From contig NC_079207.1 in the NCBI RefSeq assembly GCF_026745355.1, positions 39,025,880 through 39,089,879 on the forward strand: 64,000 nucleotides of DNA. The letters run 5' to 3'. The stretch's first letter is position 1. Every line of letters starts with the position of its first letter. This document shows, one piece after another, positions 1 to 11,266 of this stretch. A program made the position numbers and the translations under genes. The notes below the pieces were generated by a model that worked only from the letters and a program-made list of their open reading frames with translations, searched no databases and was not told the DNA's origin. This DNA comes from Beta vulgaris subsp. vulgaris (Eukaryota > Streptophyta > Magnoliopsida > Caryophyllales > Amaranthaceae).

Positions 1-129
1 TCACTTCCCTTTCTTGGCTGGGAGGAATGCTGCTGGACTTCCGTGTCCTGCGCCTCCTCTTCTTCTTCTTCTTCTTCTTCACCCCCCACCTGCTCTGTGG
101 GGGTCTTTGAGTTTACCACCTGATCCTGA

Positions 130-495
130 TCATGCCGGTCTCGCTCTCCCTGGCGGCCCGTCCACAGTGAGCGGAGCTTTCTCACAGGGCTGTGGGCTCT
201 GCTCAGAGGTCGCTTGGCACGGGGACCGGTCGTGGGTACCACTAGCCATTGCCTGGAATACCTCTGCCGCACTTCTAAGTTGTTCTGGGGTGAACATATT
301 CTGCAGGGTATGAAAGATGTCTTCCTGGGGAGTCTCAGGGGTTTTTCTAGCTGTGTCAACGGGTGGCCGACTTTGCCTAGCAGCCGACAGTGGAGTTGAG
401 AACCCCGGGGGTGCTTTATCAATGGGAACATTGTTTTCATCAGTTTCCGGCATTCCTAATTGCTGCTTAGGATCCATGAGGGTTTTTGTTTGCAA
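130..495 (-). pseudogene. gag N-terminal part of a truncated Tat-like Ty3/gypsy element
   Basis: An open frame of 121 codons begins just inside the LTR at 546-992, where gag starts in Ty3/gypsy elements. A second in-frame methionine about 6 codons in (MDPKQQLGMPETDENN) is an equally plausible start. The protein is hydrophilic and proline-rich; a short helical stretch near residues 60-80 contains FTPEQLRSAAEVFQAM. No capsid core or zinc knuckle is reached before the frame closes, and the element runs off the left edge of the window. On the same strand a purine-rich GAA run (about 60-80) follows the stop. The gag assignment rests on position after the LTR and PBS-like site rather than on a clear domain. 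A frameshift near the end is likely. Confidence 0.55.
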
Positions 496-524
496 GAGGT
501 GGTTTAGACTACAAGGTATTGTTC

Positions 525-545
525 GCCCCTCCTTCCTGCGCCAAT
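525..545 (-). other. Primer-binding-site-like sequence
   Basis: On the minus strand, directly inside the LTR end, the sequence reads TTGGCGCAGGAAGGAGGGG. It resembles the TTGGCGCC...GGGG primer sites of Tat-type gypsy elements, including the one at 22475 in this window, but its middle bases differ. Confidence 0.5.
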
Positions 546-992
546 TGTTCCGGTATGGGACAAATTACAGGGTCTTGAACCGTTAAGTCCTTGTGTTGAA
601 GCCGGTTTGGATCCCTGCAAAAGAGAGTAAGTAAACTAGCCTCGGGGGTTGATCCGAGGAACGCCCCTCCGATGCCTAAGTCAGTATTTAGTTAAAGCCG
701 GTAGCTCTCAAGTACAATGTATTGAGATTCCTGAACGTACCTTATGACTCAGATCAACGAAGTATTTATAGGGACCCGAATAAGCCCATATCTGGTTTGG
801 GCCCGGTATTTGCGGGAAATATCCCCAAGAATATTCCCTTGGGATATATTCTTATCTTTTATTGAAAGCATATCTTTCAGGCCCGTAGGCGTTGGAGATA
901 TGGACTGGGTTCAAGCCCAGGATTATAAGCCCAAAAGCTATTAGACCGGCATAACTTAAACCGGTATGGAACTTAGTCAGCCCCCATACACA
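546..992 (-). mobile_element. 5' LTR of the minus-strand Tat-like gypsy element
   Basis: Read on the minus strand this segment begins TGTGTATGGGGG (or TGTATGGGGG, two bases later) and ends ACCGGAACA, followed by a PBS-like site and then a gag-like frame. This is the order expected of a 5' LTR. The length is about 447 bp. The outer boundary is uncertain by two bases because the partner LTR and the second target duplication lie outside the window. Confidence 0.7.
762..771 (-). promoter_or_regulatory. TATA box in the minus-strand LTR
   Basis: The minus strand reads CTATAAATAC, a good plant TATA box, about 220 bp upstream of the LTR end. That is a sensible position for the U3/R boundary of a gypsy LTR. 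Confidence 0.5.
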
Positions 993-2520
993 ATGTTTCT
1001 TATTTCGTGGTCCAAAGTATTACTTACACACTACCTACTTGCATTAAGTTAAGCTGGATAGTTGGAGCAGAAATCGAAAGAAAGATCTTTTGTTATTTTA
1101 ATAAGGATTTTGGTAACGACTGTTCTGAAACGTTAGATTATCATTCATTGTATTTCTAGATTTGTTTAACTTTAAAATGCATGCCAAAATCACTTATCTA
1201 TCAATTATTAGTTGATGTTGATAAACTACTTCCTCTTCATGATTTCTAATTTATTTGCTCGTTTTTCTAGCAAAAAAAAAAGGTCATATAAATAATAGTG
1301 TCCCAGTTCCTTATTTATATTCCTAGTTTATATCTTTTTTAGACTAAAAAGAACGTCAAAGGAATATCAAAAGCGAAAGTATAGAGTACTACAACTGATA
1401 GAGCTATCAAAGGTTGGCATAGGAACACGACAGGAACCGGATACAAAAATAAATAGGTTAGTATCAAACTTTTTCGACATGTCAATATAAATAGGTTGGC
1501 ATCTGGTGGTTTTCAGCACGCCCATTCAAAAGTGTGTCTCCCTTCTATTAGAGAAACCTGCAATACTCTCGAGAGAGAGTACCGAGTCATAAAGAAATGT
1601 GACTCTTATCGAGATCATGAGCCCAGAATCCCAAGCAATAGCAGTTTGTAGGGATTGCTCATGCGGCAAGGTACGATGCTCGTCGTTGGTTGCTCGTCTG
1701 AATTGTGAACAACAATTGTTCCGATCATCACTTTCATCAGCGATCCAAGTTTTACCTCCACCATCACTAGCTTTGACCAGCGATGCCCTCCGTCATATGC
1801 GACTCTTTATTTTTTTTGTTTGTTGTATTTTCTATGTATTGTAAAAGCTCTTAAAGCTTCTTTCAGTTCGTTTGGTTGCCTTAGATGTGGTTGTATTAGC
1901 ATTAGGCTGCACTTCCTCTTTTAATTAATGTACGATTTTTCGATGTTAAAAAAAAAATCATGTCCATATTAAATTATTGCAGTGGAAAAGGCACATATAA
2001 TATACTCTGATTTATATATTAGTTATTGCACGGATATTTTTCAATATTCAATTGACTATTGTAGCTAATTATAATGTCAAATGGTATTCTAATAATTGGT
2101 ATGATTAAGAATGGTAATACAATTTTAATATGAAAAATAATGATATATTAAGAAAGTAGAGGGTGATAATTAAATTGATGTAGAAGAATGGAGTAAAACA
2201 TGAGTACAATCTATAGCTTTAATTCTTAGTATAATACATAAATACTAAGAGAGTCAAATATTGAAAATTCAAAAAGAAGATCATAATGATGATACATGAG
2301 TAAAAGTAATTAAATGTAAAACTAATCTCTACGAACAGTCGAAAATATTATTTAAGAGAATAAATACCTTTTCATCCATCATGATCATATCAAGAGTTAT
2401 AAAACCTCTTTCCTTTTTTTATGATAGTGTAAATATGTGAATCTTGATTTCTTTATTAGTTCTAGTAGAGTTAAGTTCATGGAGAAAAGAACAATTGTTA
2501 TTGTCACATATAATATGCCA
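993..2520. other. AT-rich intergenic DNA; possible LINE 3' tail near 1500-1957
   Basis: No gene is recognisable. Only short unsupported frames occur, for example 1599-1844 on the plus strand, which matches no family I know. The stretch about 1800-1957 has the T-rich trailer ending in a short A run that is usual for plant LINE 3' ends, but no reverse transcriptase or RNase H motif could be read upstream, so this is only a suggestion. Confidence 0.3.
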
Positions 2521-2778
2521 TTTTTATAGTATTTTTATATGTATTTAAAATAAAGAATAAATAATACGTCATTGTTCATGCACATAAATAAATATATTTT
2601 CATACATTGTAAAACTCTGTAGTATAGGGAACTTATTTCAAAGTATATTTTCAGTACTCTCGGATGGTAAAAATAATCATAATATAACGAATTATGTAGC
2701 AAAAGTTATACTCCATCTACATAGTATAAGGTTATTTATATAAAATCATGTTGTATTTTTCACTTATTCACTTAAACA
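2521..2778. repeat. Degenerate module copy 1
   Basis: The segment contains a string of motifs (a TTTCAAAGTATATTTTCAG-like block, then CTCTCGGATGGTAAAAA, then ATTATGTAGCAAAAGTTATA). These recur in the same order at about 4370-4520 and 35340-35450. Copies are diverged and carry indels. It may be an old transposon or satellite-like array. Confidence 0.5.
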
Positions 2779-3902
2779 GTTTTTTCACCATATATCCCTG
2801 ATAATATTTTTTTGCACCATATACCCTTCCGAGTTTCCAAATTCATCATATACCCTCCACTTTTCAAAAAATATATCAACTTACCCTTATGACTAACGAA
2901 AGGCTAACTTCATTAGTTTTAAATCCCTAAAATTCCTTCTCTAACCCTAATTAGCTACTTTAAACCTAAGCCAAACTCTAATTCTAACCCTAACCGCCCC
3001 CACCCTTACCCCAGCCCCCACTCCCCTACCCCTTACCCCATCACCCCCACCCCCTACCCCAACACCCCCTAAGCCCACTCCCTCCCCACCACCCCGAAGC
3101 CCCTCTTCCCCTCCCTAGTCGAATTTCACTATCCTCCCCTACCCCCTTGATTTCCGATTTCCTAGGCTCGAATTTGGTGGGGTGTCGATTTTCTGGGCTC
3201 GAATTTGGTGGGGTGTCAATTTTTTGGCCTTGCATTTAGTGGGGCGGCAATTTTCTGGGCTCGAATTTGGTAGGGTATTTATTTCTAGGCTCGAATTTCG
3301 ACATACCAGACAACAGGCGGCGTTAGTTCATCGGTCCTCAGACCTTCGGCATGAATATAGTAGCAGGAGTAGCAAGCACGACGAGGCAGGGGGAGGCGCG
3401 AAGGAAGGAGGAGCGCTTGGGGCAACTGTGGCAGGGAGGGGGGTTGCTGGGGGTAGGGGAGGGTTGCAGGTCTGAAAGGGGAGGGGGTTTGCAATCTGAA
3501 AGGGGAGGGGTAGAGATGGGTTGCAGGTTGGTGGGATAAGTGGTGATGGGGTGAAGGGATGCGGGCTGGTGGGGTAAGTGTTGGTGAGAATAGTGGGAGG
3601 GCTGAGGTAAGAGGTGGTGGGGGGCAGTGGGGACTGGGGTGGTGGGGGCAGAGGGGACTGGGGTGGTGGATGGGAGGGTTAGGGTTTTAGATTAGGGGGT
3701 TAGTGTTAGGATTTGGCTTAGGTTTAGGTTAGTTAATTAAGGTTAGGGGGATTAGGGGTTAATGACTAACGGAAGTCCAACACCGTTAGTTAAAAGGGTA
3801 GTTTGATGTATTCTGAAAAGTGGAGGGTATATGGTCAATTTTGAAATTTGCAAGGGTATACAATGTAAAATAAATTTGTTAGGGGTATATGGTCAAAAAA
3901 CC
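2779..3902. mobile_element. Non-autonomous element with long imperfect terminal inverted repeats
   Basis: The left end reads GTTTTTTCACCATATATCCC and the reverse complement of the right end reads GGTTTTTTGACCATATACCC. Similarity continues inward for about 300 bp, through CATATACCCTCCACTTTTC, an ACTAACG...CGTTAGT block and CTAAACCTAAGCCAAA. The inner part of the left arm is very C-rich and that of the right arm very G-rich. No transposase is present. MULE-like or foldback origin is likely, but I could not find a convincing target-site duplication, so the family is open. Confidence 0.75.
3156..3303 (+). repeat. 31-bp tandem repeat, about 4.8 copies
   Basis: Units start at 3156, 3187, 3218, 3249 and 3280. 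The core is CTGGGCTCGAATTTGGTGGG. The third unit is the most diverged and the last is partial. The array lies in the spacer between the two arms of the long-inverted-repeat element. Confidence 0.85.
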
Positions 3903-4022
3903 GCTTTTCCAAAAATATTAAAATTCAAAAGAATGAGATAGCATGCTTAGATGGAGCTCTCTATAATATTCTAATGTTGATTTATAAAATCATACTCTAA
4001 TTATTTTCATTATCCAGAACTG

Positions 4023-4085
<63 letters not shown>

Positions 4086-4088
4086 AAT

Positions 4089-4124
<36 letters not shown>

Positions 4125-4623
4125 CGTAACTTTATCGCATAAATTTTAGATTTTGTTGTAACAAAAGTTTTCTTAATAAATTTTGTTGTAATACTCAACT
4201 GTTTTGGTTCAGTTGAGTAAAAATGAGGTTTTGAAAGATATTTAATCCTGTAAATCGGACTTATGATTCAATTCTATAATCATATACATATAGTACATTA
4301 GACGTTTATCTATTATAATATTTTTCTAAAAGAAAGACTAAATAATGTCTTACAATACATTGAAAATCAAATATATTTTCATGATTTGTAAAATTATTGT
4401 AAATGGATCTTACTTTAAAGCATATTTCAAGACTATCCAATGGTAAAAAAATTACAATGTTTTGAATTAAGCAGCAAAAGTTATATTCAATTTACATTAT
4501 ATAATAATTTAGGTCGTTGTATTCAAAATAAAACTCTAATTTATCCTCATCCAAAACCCCATTTTTGTATTTAAATATATATAGAACTGTATCATTTCAA
4601 AATACATAAAATAAAAAGTAATA
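3903..4623. repeat. Degenerate module copy 2 with a TA microsatellite
   Basis: This shares the motif series of 2521-2778 and of 35280-35700, including a GATGGAGCTCTCTATAATATT block near 3950 like the GTGGCGCTCTCTATTTC block at 35290. A long alternating TA tract occupies about 4024-4124. The right edge is the ACATG target duplication of the Athila-like element. No gene was seen. Confidence 0.5.
4024..4124. repeat. (TA)n microsatellite
   Basis: About 100 bp of almost uninterrupted alternating T and A, with three TAATA interruptions. Confidence 0.97.
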
Positions 4624-4628
4624 ACATG

Positions 4629-4836
4629 TGATGAGTGATATTTGTATCATTCAAATACCTAATTTTACTCATGTTTAGAATCATTTTTCCTCTTTATTTA
4701 TCATTTACTACCTTATTTTGCATAATTTATAACAATTGATTTATTTGTACCTTATTTGTGAATATTAGTTATTTTGGCTTTTTATATAGGGTTTGGTAAT
4801 GCTTATTTGTGTTTGATATTGTAGGGTAAACCTTTG
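4629..4836 (+). mobile_element. Athila-like 5' LTR, first part
   Basis: It begins TGATGAGTGATATTTGTATC and continues collinearly with the LTR copies starting at 20397 and 44932. It is interrupted at 4836/4837 by the SIRE-like copia and resumes at 15733. Confidence 0.85.
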
Positions 4837-6323
4837 GGTGGACCCTTGAGTTTTGAAGATGACTTAACCACAAAAGACATATTATATTTTATTTATGTTG
4901 TTGCTAGGTAATTCATTCTCGAGCAAAGAGAATACTTGATTGAAGATTAAAACGGAGAATTAATCAAAGGTCGAAGTAAAGATGGTCGAGTGATGAAAAA
5001 TCAAGCATGGAATGAATATTAGAATACATTAGGGTCTATTTATTATCTTCATGTTAAGGTTGAGTGAAAGCTCAATTTAGTTCGTGGTGAATTCTCAAAG
5101 GAACTTGGTTATGTTCCCATGACAGGAACAAACCTGGCACTGTTAGGAACAAGGATAGGGAACAAGACTTAAAACTGGATTAGGAACTCCTAAGTGACTA
5201 TAAAGTTGTGCGCCTAACTGTAAGTGTGCGCCTAATATGTTAGAGTTTTTAGGGCTGTTTTAATTAAGATCCACTATTTTAGGGAATTTGTTTTTAGGTT
5301 GTTAGGAAAAGATTTTAAAATGATTTTTGATTTTATTTAGAAAAATATCAACTTATCTTTTATTTTTATTTAAAAGATTTGTTTTCAAAAAAATATCTTT
5401 CCGTTTTTAAAAGATTTCGTTTTAAATATAAAACTGTTTTCTTTTATTAAAGATTTTTAAAAGTATTTTTCCTAAAACTAGCTAAAGTAAATTATTTATT
5501 TATTTCCTAAAAATAGATTACACGCCTAAAGTTACTGCTACACGTTTTTGTAGTTAGTGGATTTAGTGGCTTAGTTAATTATCTCCAAGTATTTAATTAA
5601 TTAAATAAGTTTAATTATTCTCAAGTTTGTAAAACCACGTAATATGTTACTGTTCTCTTATAGTAAGTAGTGGATTAGTGGGTTAATATCTTAACAAGGA
5701 ATATTTAATTTAATTTTTAATTAATTAAATCATGGAGATCATGTGATAATGGTAATTAGTGGAAAACATGTCTTGTCTTAATTGTCTATAAATAGGCGCC
5801 TAACTTTAGAAAGTTGTGTCTGACTTAGTAATTTGTCTTAGTTATCTAAAAGAGTCAGTGCCTTTTCCTTAAGAGAATTCATACTTACATTAATCGAGTT
5901 TATTACTCTTCCATTTTTTACAAAGTGTATTTTTGAGAAAAGGGTTTGAGTGAACTCTTGTAAGTGTGAGAAGCTTTGAGTGAAGCAAGAGAAAAGAAAG
6001 AGAAAGGAACTTCGAGTGAAGTTTGAGAGAACGTCAGTTGTGGGAACTGTCGTTGGGAACTTGAGTTGAGTGACTTAAGTTGAGAATCGAGAGAAAAGTA
6101 ATAGGTTGTAATCAGAGTTGTTTTGGCCTATTATAGTGGAAAGTTGTTTAAAATCCCTTGTGGTCGAGGTTGTTTCTTCCTACTAGGCCTAGGAAGTTTT
6201 TCCTCGCTAAATCTCTCGTGTTCCCATTGTTTGTTCCCAAGTTTACTTTTAATTCCGCAAAAAGTATAGCTTATTCTCTCACTATAATTCACCCCCCTCT
6301 TATAGTGCTCATATTATACAACA
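4837..6323 (+). mobile_element. SIRE-like copia 5' LTR
   Basis: It matches 14207-15727 along its whole length, from GACCCTTGAGTTTTGAAGAT to GCTCATATTATACAACA. A TATA box (CTATAAATAG, 5786-5795) lies about two thirds along. The 3' LTR keeps small insertions missing here, and vice versa. Confidence 0.92.
5786..5795 (+). promoter_or_regulatory. TATA box of the copia 5' LTR
   Basis: CTATAAATAG followed by GCGCC. The 3' LTR has the counterpart TATATAAATAG at 15177-15187. Confidence 0.6.
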
Positions 6324-6325
6324 AT

Positions 6326-6340
6326 TGGTATCAGAGCGGG
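6326..6340 (+). other. Primer-binding site (initiator tRNA-Met type)
   Basis: TGGTATCAGAGCGGG lies two bases after the LTR end. TGGTATCAGAGC is the standard copia site complementary to the 3' end of plant initiator tRNA-Met. Confidence 0.93.
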
Positions 6341-6387
6341 AACTCTAAAAATCAGGAAACCCTGTTGAGTTCAAGATCTTGAAAAAT

Positions 6388-7480
6388 ATGAATACTAGAG
6401 AGAAACTGGAAGAAGGGTACTCTACGCAGAGGCCACCAATGTTCAATGGTAAGTTCTACACTACTGGAAGAACAGAATGGAGATCTTTATCAAAGCCGAC
6501 AATTACCAGGTATGGAGAGTCATAGAGGTAGGTGATTTTGAAGTCACTACCACTAATGACAAGAATGAGGTAATTCCTAAATCATATCTGATTTTGATAA
6601 AGAGATTTCGAAAAGATGGAAATTAATGCTCTTGCTATAAAACTGCTTCATTGTGGTCTTGGACCTCATGAACACAATCGTGTCATGGGATCAAACCGCA
6701 AAACAAATTTGGGATCTTCTTGAAGTCACTCATGAAGGTACGAGTGAAGTTAAGAGATCAAAAATAGATCTTTTGATGAACCAATATGAACTTTTTCAAA
6801 TGAAATCAAAAGAGTCTATCCAAGACATGTTTACACGCTTTACTAATATTATTAATGAGCTAACATCTCTTGGAAAAGTGATTACATCTGAGGAACAGGT
6901 ACGAAAGGTCCTAAGGAGCCTTCCTAGGGATCGATGGATGGCTAAGGTAACTGCCTTACAGGAAACTAAGGACTTTACGAAAGTTCAATCTGGAACAACT
7001 TGTTGGTTCCCTTATGACTCATGATTTGCAATTGGACAATGAGAATGGAGACATGTCCAAGCAAAAATCATTGCCTTAAAAGCTGATGAAAGTGAAGACT
7101 CAAAACTAGAAGAAGAATCCGCTCTCATGGTCCGAAAATTCAAAAGAATGTTTAGGAACATGAAGAATGGAGATTACAAAGGTAAGAATAAGAAATATTC
7201 TAACAAACTTGTTTGTCATAAGTGTGGCAGTTCCTGAGCACTTATCAAGGATTGTCCCCAATGGGAACAAGAAAAAGGCAAAGGAAGGGAACGAAGCAAG
7301 ATAGGAACAAGGAATACAAAATTCCTATACTCGATCTGACATGAAGAAAGCTATGGTTGCTGCATGGGGAGACTCTGACTCGAAGAAGAAGATGATCCTC
7401 AACCAAATGAGGAGACTGCAAACTTCTGTCTTATGGCTCTTGACAATTCCGAATCTGATGAAGAGATTGAATCTCTTGAG
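6388..7480 (+). pseudogene. copia gag, first part (capsid and first zinc knuckle), broken
   Basis: A start at 6388 (MNTREKLEEGYSTQRPPMF) is followed by the gag N-terminus, which shifts frame within 30 codons. The best open stretch, 6653-7024, holds the capsid-like core of copia gag (UBN2/gag-polypeptide family), with KQIWDLLEVTHEGTSEVKRS and RKVLRSLPRDRW as recognisable pieces. Near 7212 a first knuckle reads CHKCG and DCP, but a stop codon and changes remove the spacing and the histidine. Gag would package element RNA into virus-like particles in the cytoplasm. At least three frame breaks make it non-functional. Confidence 0.85.
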
Positions 7481-7795
7481 GCAAGTCTAGACACATAAAA
7501 ACTCGTCTTAATTCTTTAAGTAAAGAAAATTATTTGAGTTTATTGTTGAGCTGTAAATGATTGCAAAGATGAGCCATTAAACTAAAACAATGTCAACATG
7601 CTTTAACTGTTGCAAAGGAACATACCTCTTGGCTTAAAAGTTTCAATTGATATTGAGAAAAGATTTTTCGAGTTGTTTGACAAAAATCTTAAATTAAAAG
7701 AGGATTTCGAAAATCTTAAAAATGAGAACTACTTGTTAAGCTTGATTATCACAGTTAAAAGAGTTTGTTCCTGAAGTAAGTTCTTTGACATTAAG

Positions 7796-8182
7796 TCAGT
7801 TCCCTTGCAAAGTTTCAAATCTGAAATAAACGAATTGAAAAATCATGTTTCATTTTTGGAAATAGAAAATAATGAACTTGTAGGGGAACTGCACCAAATG
7901 AGAAATGAAAAGAAAATGCTACCTATACCAAACTGGATTAAGAACCCTCAAACAAAACGAACCGAAGGTCTTGGTTTTAATCACAAAAAGAAATTTGAAA
8001 AACAGAGAGTTGATTTACCAAGTGATAAAGTTTGTATGTTTTGTGGGAACACTGGTCACTTTAGGAACTCTTGTCCTAAAAGACTTGGTCGCATTAATGA
8101 GAACTTGGAAACAAGTAGAGTAATTGGAAAAAGAAATCTATTGTTCCTGAAGGAAAGGAACCCAGAAAGATTGGGTTCCTAA
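7796..8182 (+). pseudogene. copia gag C-terminal region with intact CCHC knuckle
   Basis: The frame opens shortly before the methionine-like position at 7805 and encodes a coiled-coil-prone stretch (SEINELKNHVSFLEIENNEL) and then a complete zinc knuckle, CMFCGNTGHFRNSC, at about residues 77-90. SIRE-type elements carry such a second knuckle after a long coiled coil. The basic stretch between them (KKKFEKQR) would suit RNA binding. The frame is separated from the first gag part and from protease by stops. Confidence 0.82.
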
Positions 8183-8199
8183 CTCTAACAATTAGTTTT

Positions 8200-9480
8200 C
8201 TTGCAGGTTGGAGTGAGGGGGAACAACACATGGTACCTAGACAGTGGTTGTTCTAAGCATATGACTGGAGATAAATCAAGATTTCTCTCACTCTCAGCCT
8301 ATATGGTGGAAGTGTGACTTTTGGTGACAACAAGAAAGGTAACATAGTTGCCATGGGCAAAGTTGGTAAGTCATCGTCACATTCCATAATAAGTTTTTCT
8401 AGTTGATGGTTTAAAGCATAATTTATGAGTATTTCCCAATTCTGTGATAAGGGAACTGTGTGAAGTTTAATAGTGAAAAATGTTAATTGTCAACAAATAG
8501 CACAAAGGATGTTTTTTGGAAGGAACAAGAAAAGGGAACACATATGTTGTGGATCTCAACCTTGTTCCCAAAAACAAGTTACATGCCTTAGTGTTATTGA
8601 TGATGATTCATTTTATGGCAAGCGTCTAGGTCATGCTAGTTTTCTTGCTTGACAAACTTCGTTCTAAAGAACTAGTTTTAGGTTTACCTTCAATTAAGTT
8701 TCATTTAGATCATGTTTGTGATGCATGCGCAAAAGGTAAGCATGTTAGGTCCTCTTTCAAGTCCAAGAATGTGGTAAGTACCACAAGACCATTAGAGTTA
8801 ATTCATATGGATTTATGTGGACCTATGAGGATACAAAGTAGGAGTGGAAAGAAATATTGTTGGTTATTGTAGATGACTTCTCTAGATTTACTTGGGTTAT
8901 TTTTCTTTCTAGCAAGGACGAGACTTATGATGAGTTCCTTGTCTTTGCAAAGAAAGTTCAAAATTTGAGTGGTAAAATTGCTACACCTTAGATCCGACCA
9001 TGGCAAAGAATTTGAGAACTTTAAGTTTGATGACTTTAGAGAAAATGGCTTAGATCACAATTTCTCGCCCCTAGAACACCTCAACAAAATGGTGTTGTTG
9101 AAAGGAAGAATAGAACATTAGAAGAAATGGCTAGGACTATGTTGATAGCTAGTGGTCTTCCTATGAACTTTTGGGCCAAAGCTGTGAATACTGCTTGTCA
9201 AATTATAAATCGTGCCATGGTGAGACCTTTATTAAATAAAACTCCTTATGAGCTGTATTTTGGTAAAAAGCCCAATATTACATATTTCAGAACATTTGGA
9301 TGTAAATGTTTTGTTCATAATAATGGGAAACAAAATCTTTGGAAAATTTGATGCTAGAAGTGAGAAGCTGTATTCTTAGGATATCTTCTAGTAGCAAAGC
9401 TTATAGAGTTTATAATAAAAGGTCTATGTGTGTAGAAGAAAGTGTGCATGTTATTTTTGATGAAACAGATAAATTTGATG
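8200..9480 (+). pseudogene. copia protease and integrase, broken
   Basis: Protease is marked by WYLDSGCSKHMTG near 8233, with the active-site DSG intact. The GAG-pre-integrase region is at 8620-8870 with LDHVCDACAKGKH (CxxC of the HHCC finger). The integrase core begins HMDLCGPM near 8803, continues through DDFSRFTWV near 8870, and includes the typical RTPQQNGVVERKNRTLEEM near 9070 followed by an FWAKAVNTA region to about 9350. Frames change at least at about 8300, 8870, 8990 and 9350. The protein would cleave the polyprotein and insert the cDNA; this copy cannot. Confidence 0.88.
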
Positions 9481-9843
9481 CAAGCACACAGTGTTGATGA
9501 CTTCAAATGGATTGGCAAAAGATCAAGTCTTATTGATGAGACTTTGAGAAGACGAAGTCATGGGAACAAAGCCAAGGGAACAACATCCTGTTCCTGTTCC
9601 CAATGAGGAAGAAGAAGAACTAGGTGATGAACACAAGTGAATGAATCCACTATTGTTGAACCTGGTTCCCAAGAACAGGAGAATGAAGATAATCAAGAAA
9701 TCAAGTTTCCATCCAGGATTTCCAACCAAAGCCTTGGAAAACTCATCGTTCCCATCCTGTGGAACTCATAATCAGTGATATAACAAGGGAACTCAAACGA
9801 GATCTCAATTGAAAATTTTTGTGCTTTTCATGCTTTTCTTTCT

Positions 9844-11266
9844 ATGTGGAACCTAGGAACCATGAAGAAGCTCTCACTGATGCTGATTGGATGTAGTATG
9901 CAGATGAACTTCATCAATTTGAAAGAAACAAAGTTTGGCACCTTGAACCTAAACCTAAACAATCAAGGTTATTGGTTTAAATGTTGTTTAGAAACAAATT
10001 GGATGAGTTCGGAACCATATAGAAACAAGGCCGGTTAGTTGTAAAGGATACAATCAACAGGAAGGTATTAGATTATGAAGAAACTTTTGCCCTGTTGCAA
10101 GATTGGAAGCAATTAGAATTTTATAGTTTTGCTGCTTTCATGGGTTTTAAATTGTATCAAATGGATGTAAAATGTGCTTTTCTAAATGGTTATCTAATGA
10201 GGAGGTTTTCGTAGAACAACCTCCAGGTTTTGAAATAAAGCTTTCCTAATCATGTTTTTAAGCTTGACAAAGCTCTTTATGGGTTAAAGCAAGCTCCAAG
10301 AGCATGGTATGAAAGACTTTCTAAGTTCCTTCTTGAAAATGAGTTTAAAAGAGGAAAATTGGATCGAACCTTTTTTTAAAATCAAAAGGAAAACATTTAT
10401 TAGTTGTTCAAATATATGTTGATGATATTATATTTGGTGCCACTAATGAATCTTTGTGCAAGGACTTTGCTAATCTCATGAGTAAAGAATTCGAAATGAG
10501 AGATGGGTGAGCTCAACTTCTTCTTGGGGTTGCAAATCAAGCAAACAGAAGAAGGAATCTACATCCATCAACAAAAGTACATAAAGGAACTTTTGAAAAA
10601 GTATGGTTTGGAAGCATCCAAAGTAAATCATACACCTATGGGAATTCAACCAGATTGGATGAAGATTCTATAGGAACAAGTGTGGACCAAACCAAGTATC
10701 GAGGTATGATTGGCTCACTATTATATCTAACTGCAAGTCGTCCTGATATTGCTTTATGTGCAAGGTTTCAAGCCAATCCAAAGGAATCTCACTCACAGCT
10801 GTGAAGAGAATCCTAAGATACCTCAAGGGAACAGATGATTTAAGCCTATTCTATTCAGAAGTGATACCTTTGAATTAAAAGGATTTGCGGATGCTGACTA
10901 TCCAGGAGATCTGGTCAATAGAAGAGTACATCAGGTATGGTTCAGTTCCTTAGTCATAGTTTGGTTTCTTGGAGCACCAAGAAGCAAAATACAGTTGCTT
11001 TATCTGCAGCAGCAGCATGTTGTTCCCAAATGCTATGGATAAAACAACAACTACGTGACTATGGAATTTACTTTGAATGTGTTCCCATCTATTGTGATAA
11101 TACTAGTGCTATTAGTATTTCTAAAGATCCCGTGCATCATTCAAGAGTCAAACACATCCATATTAGGCATCACTTTCTAAAGATAATGTTGAAAAGGGTC
11201 TTATTAAAATGGAATTCTGTGAGACTGAACGTCAAATTGCAGAATTTTGACAAAGCCCTTAAATAG
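9844..11266 (+). pseudogene. copia reverse transcriptase and RNase H, broken
   Basis: Reverse transcriptase motifs appear in order but in different frames: TFAPVARLEAIRI near 10085, EQPPGFE near 10215, [15 protein letters not shown] near 10275, and YVDDIIFGATNES near 10418 with the catalytic YVDD intact. RNase H is at about 10880-11266, where WSTKKQNTVALSAAAA, YCDNTSAI and the HSRVKHIHIRHHF signature are readable. The catalytic glutamate of the usual S-x-A-E-A-E-Y motif is replaced by the AAAA run. Frameshifts and stops occur near 10115, 10240, 10370 and 10640. Confidence 0.88.

Noticed and set aside
2940..3000. Telomere-like CCCTAA/TTAGGG text (also at 3670-3760)
   Set aside because: The repeats are irregular, few, and are part of the two arms of an inverted-repeat element, so this is not interstitial telomere DNA.
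4010..4198. Minus-strand frame of Ile and Tyr repeats
   Set aside because: It is simply the (TA)n microsatellite translated.
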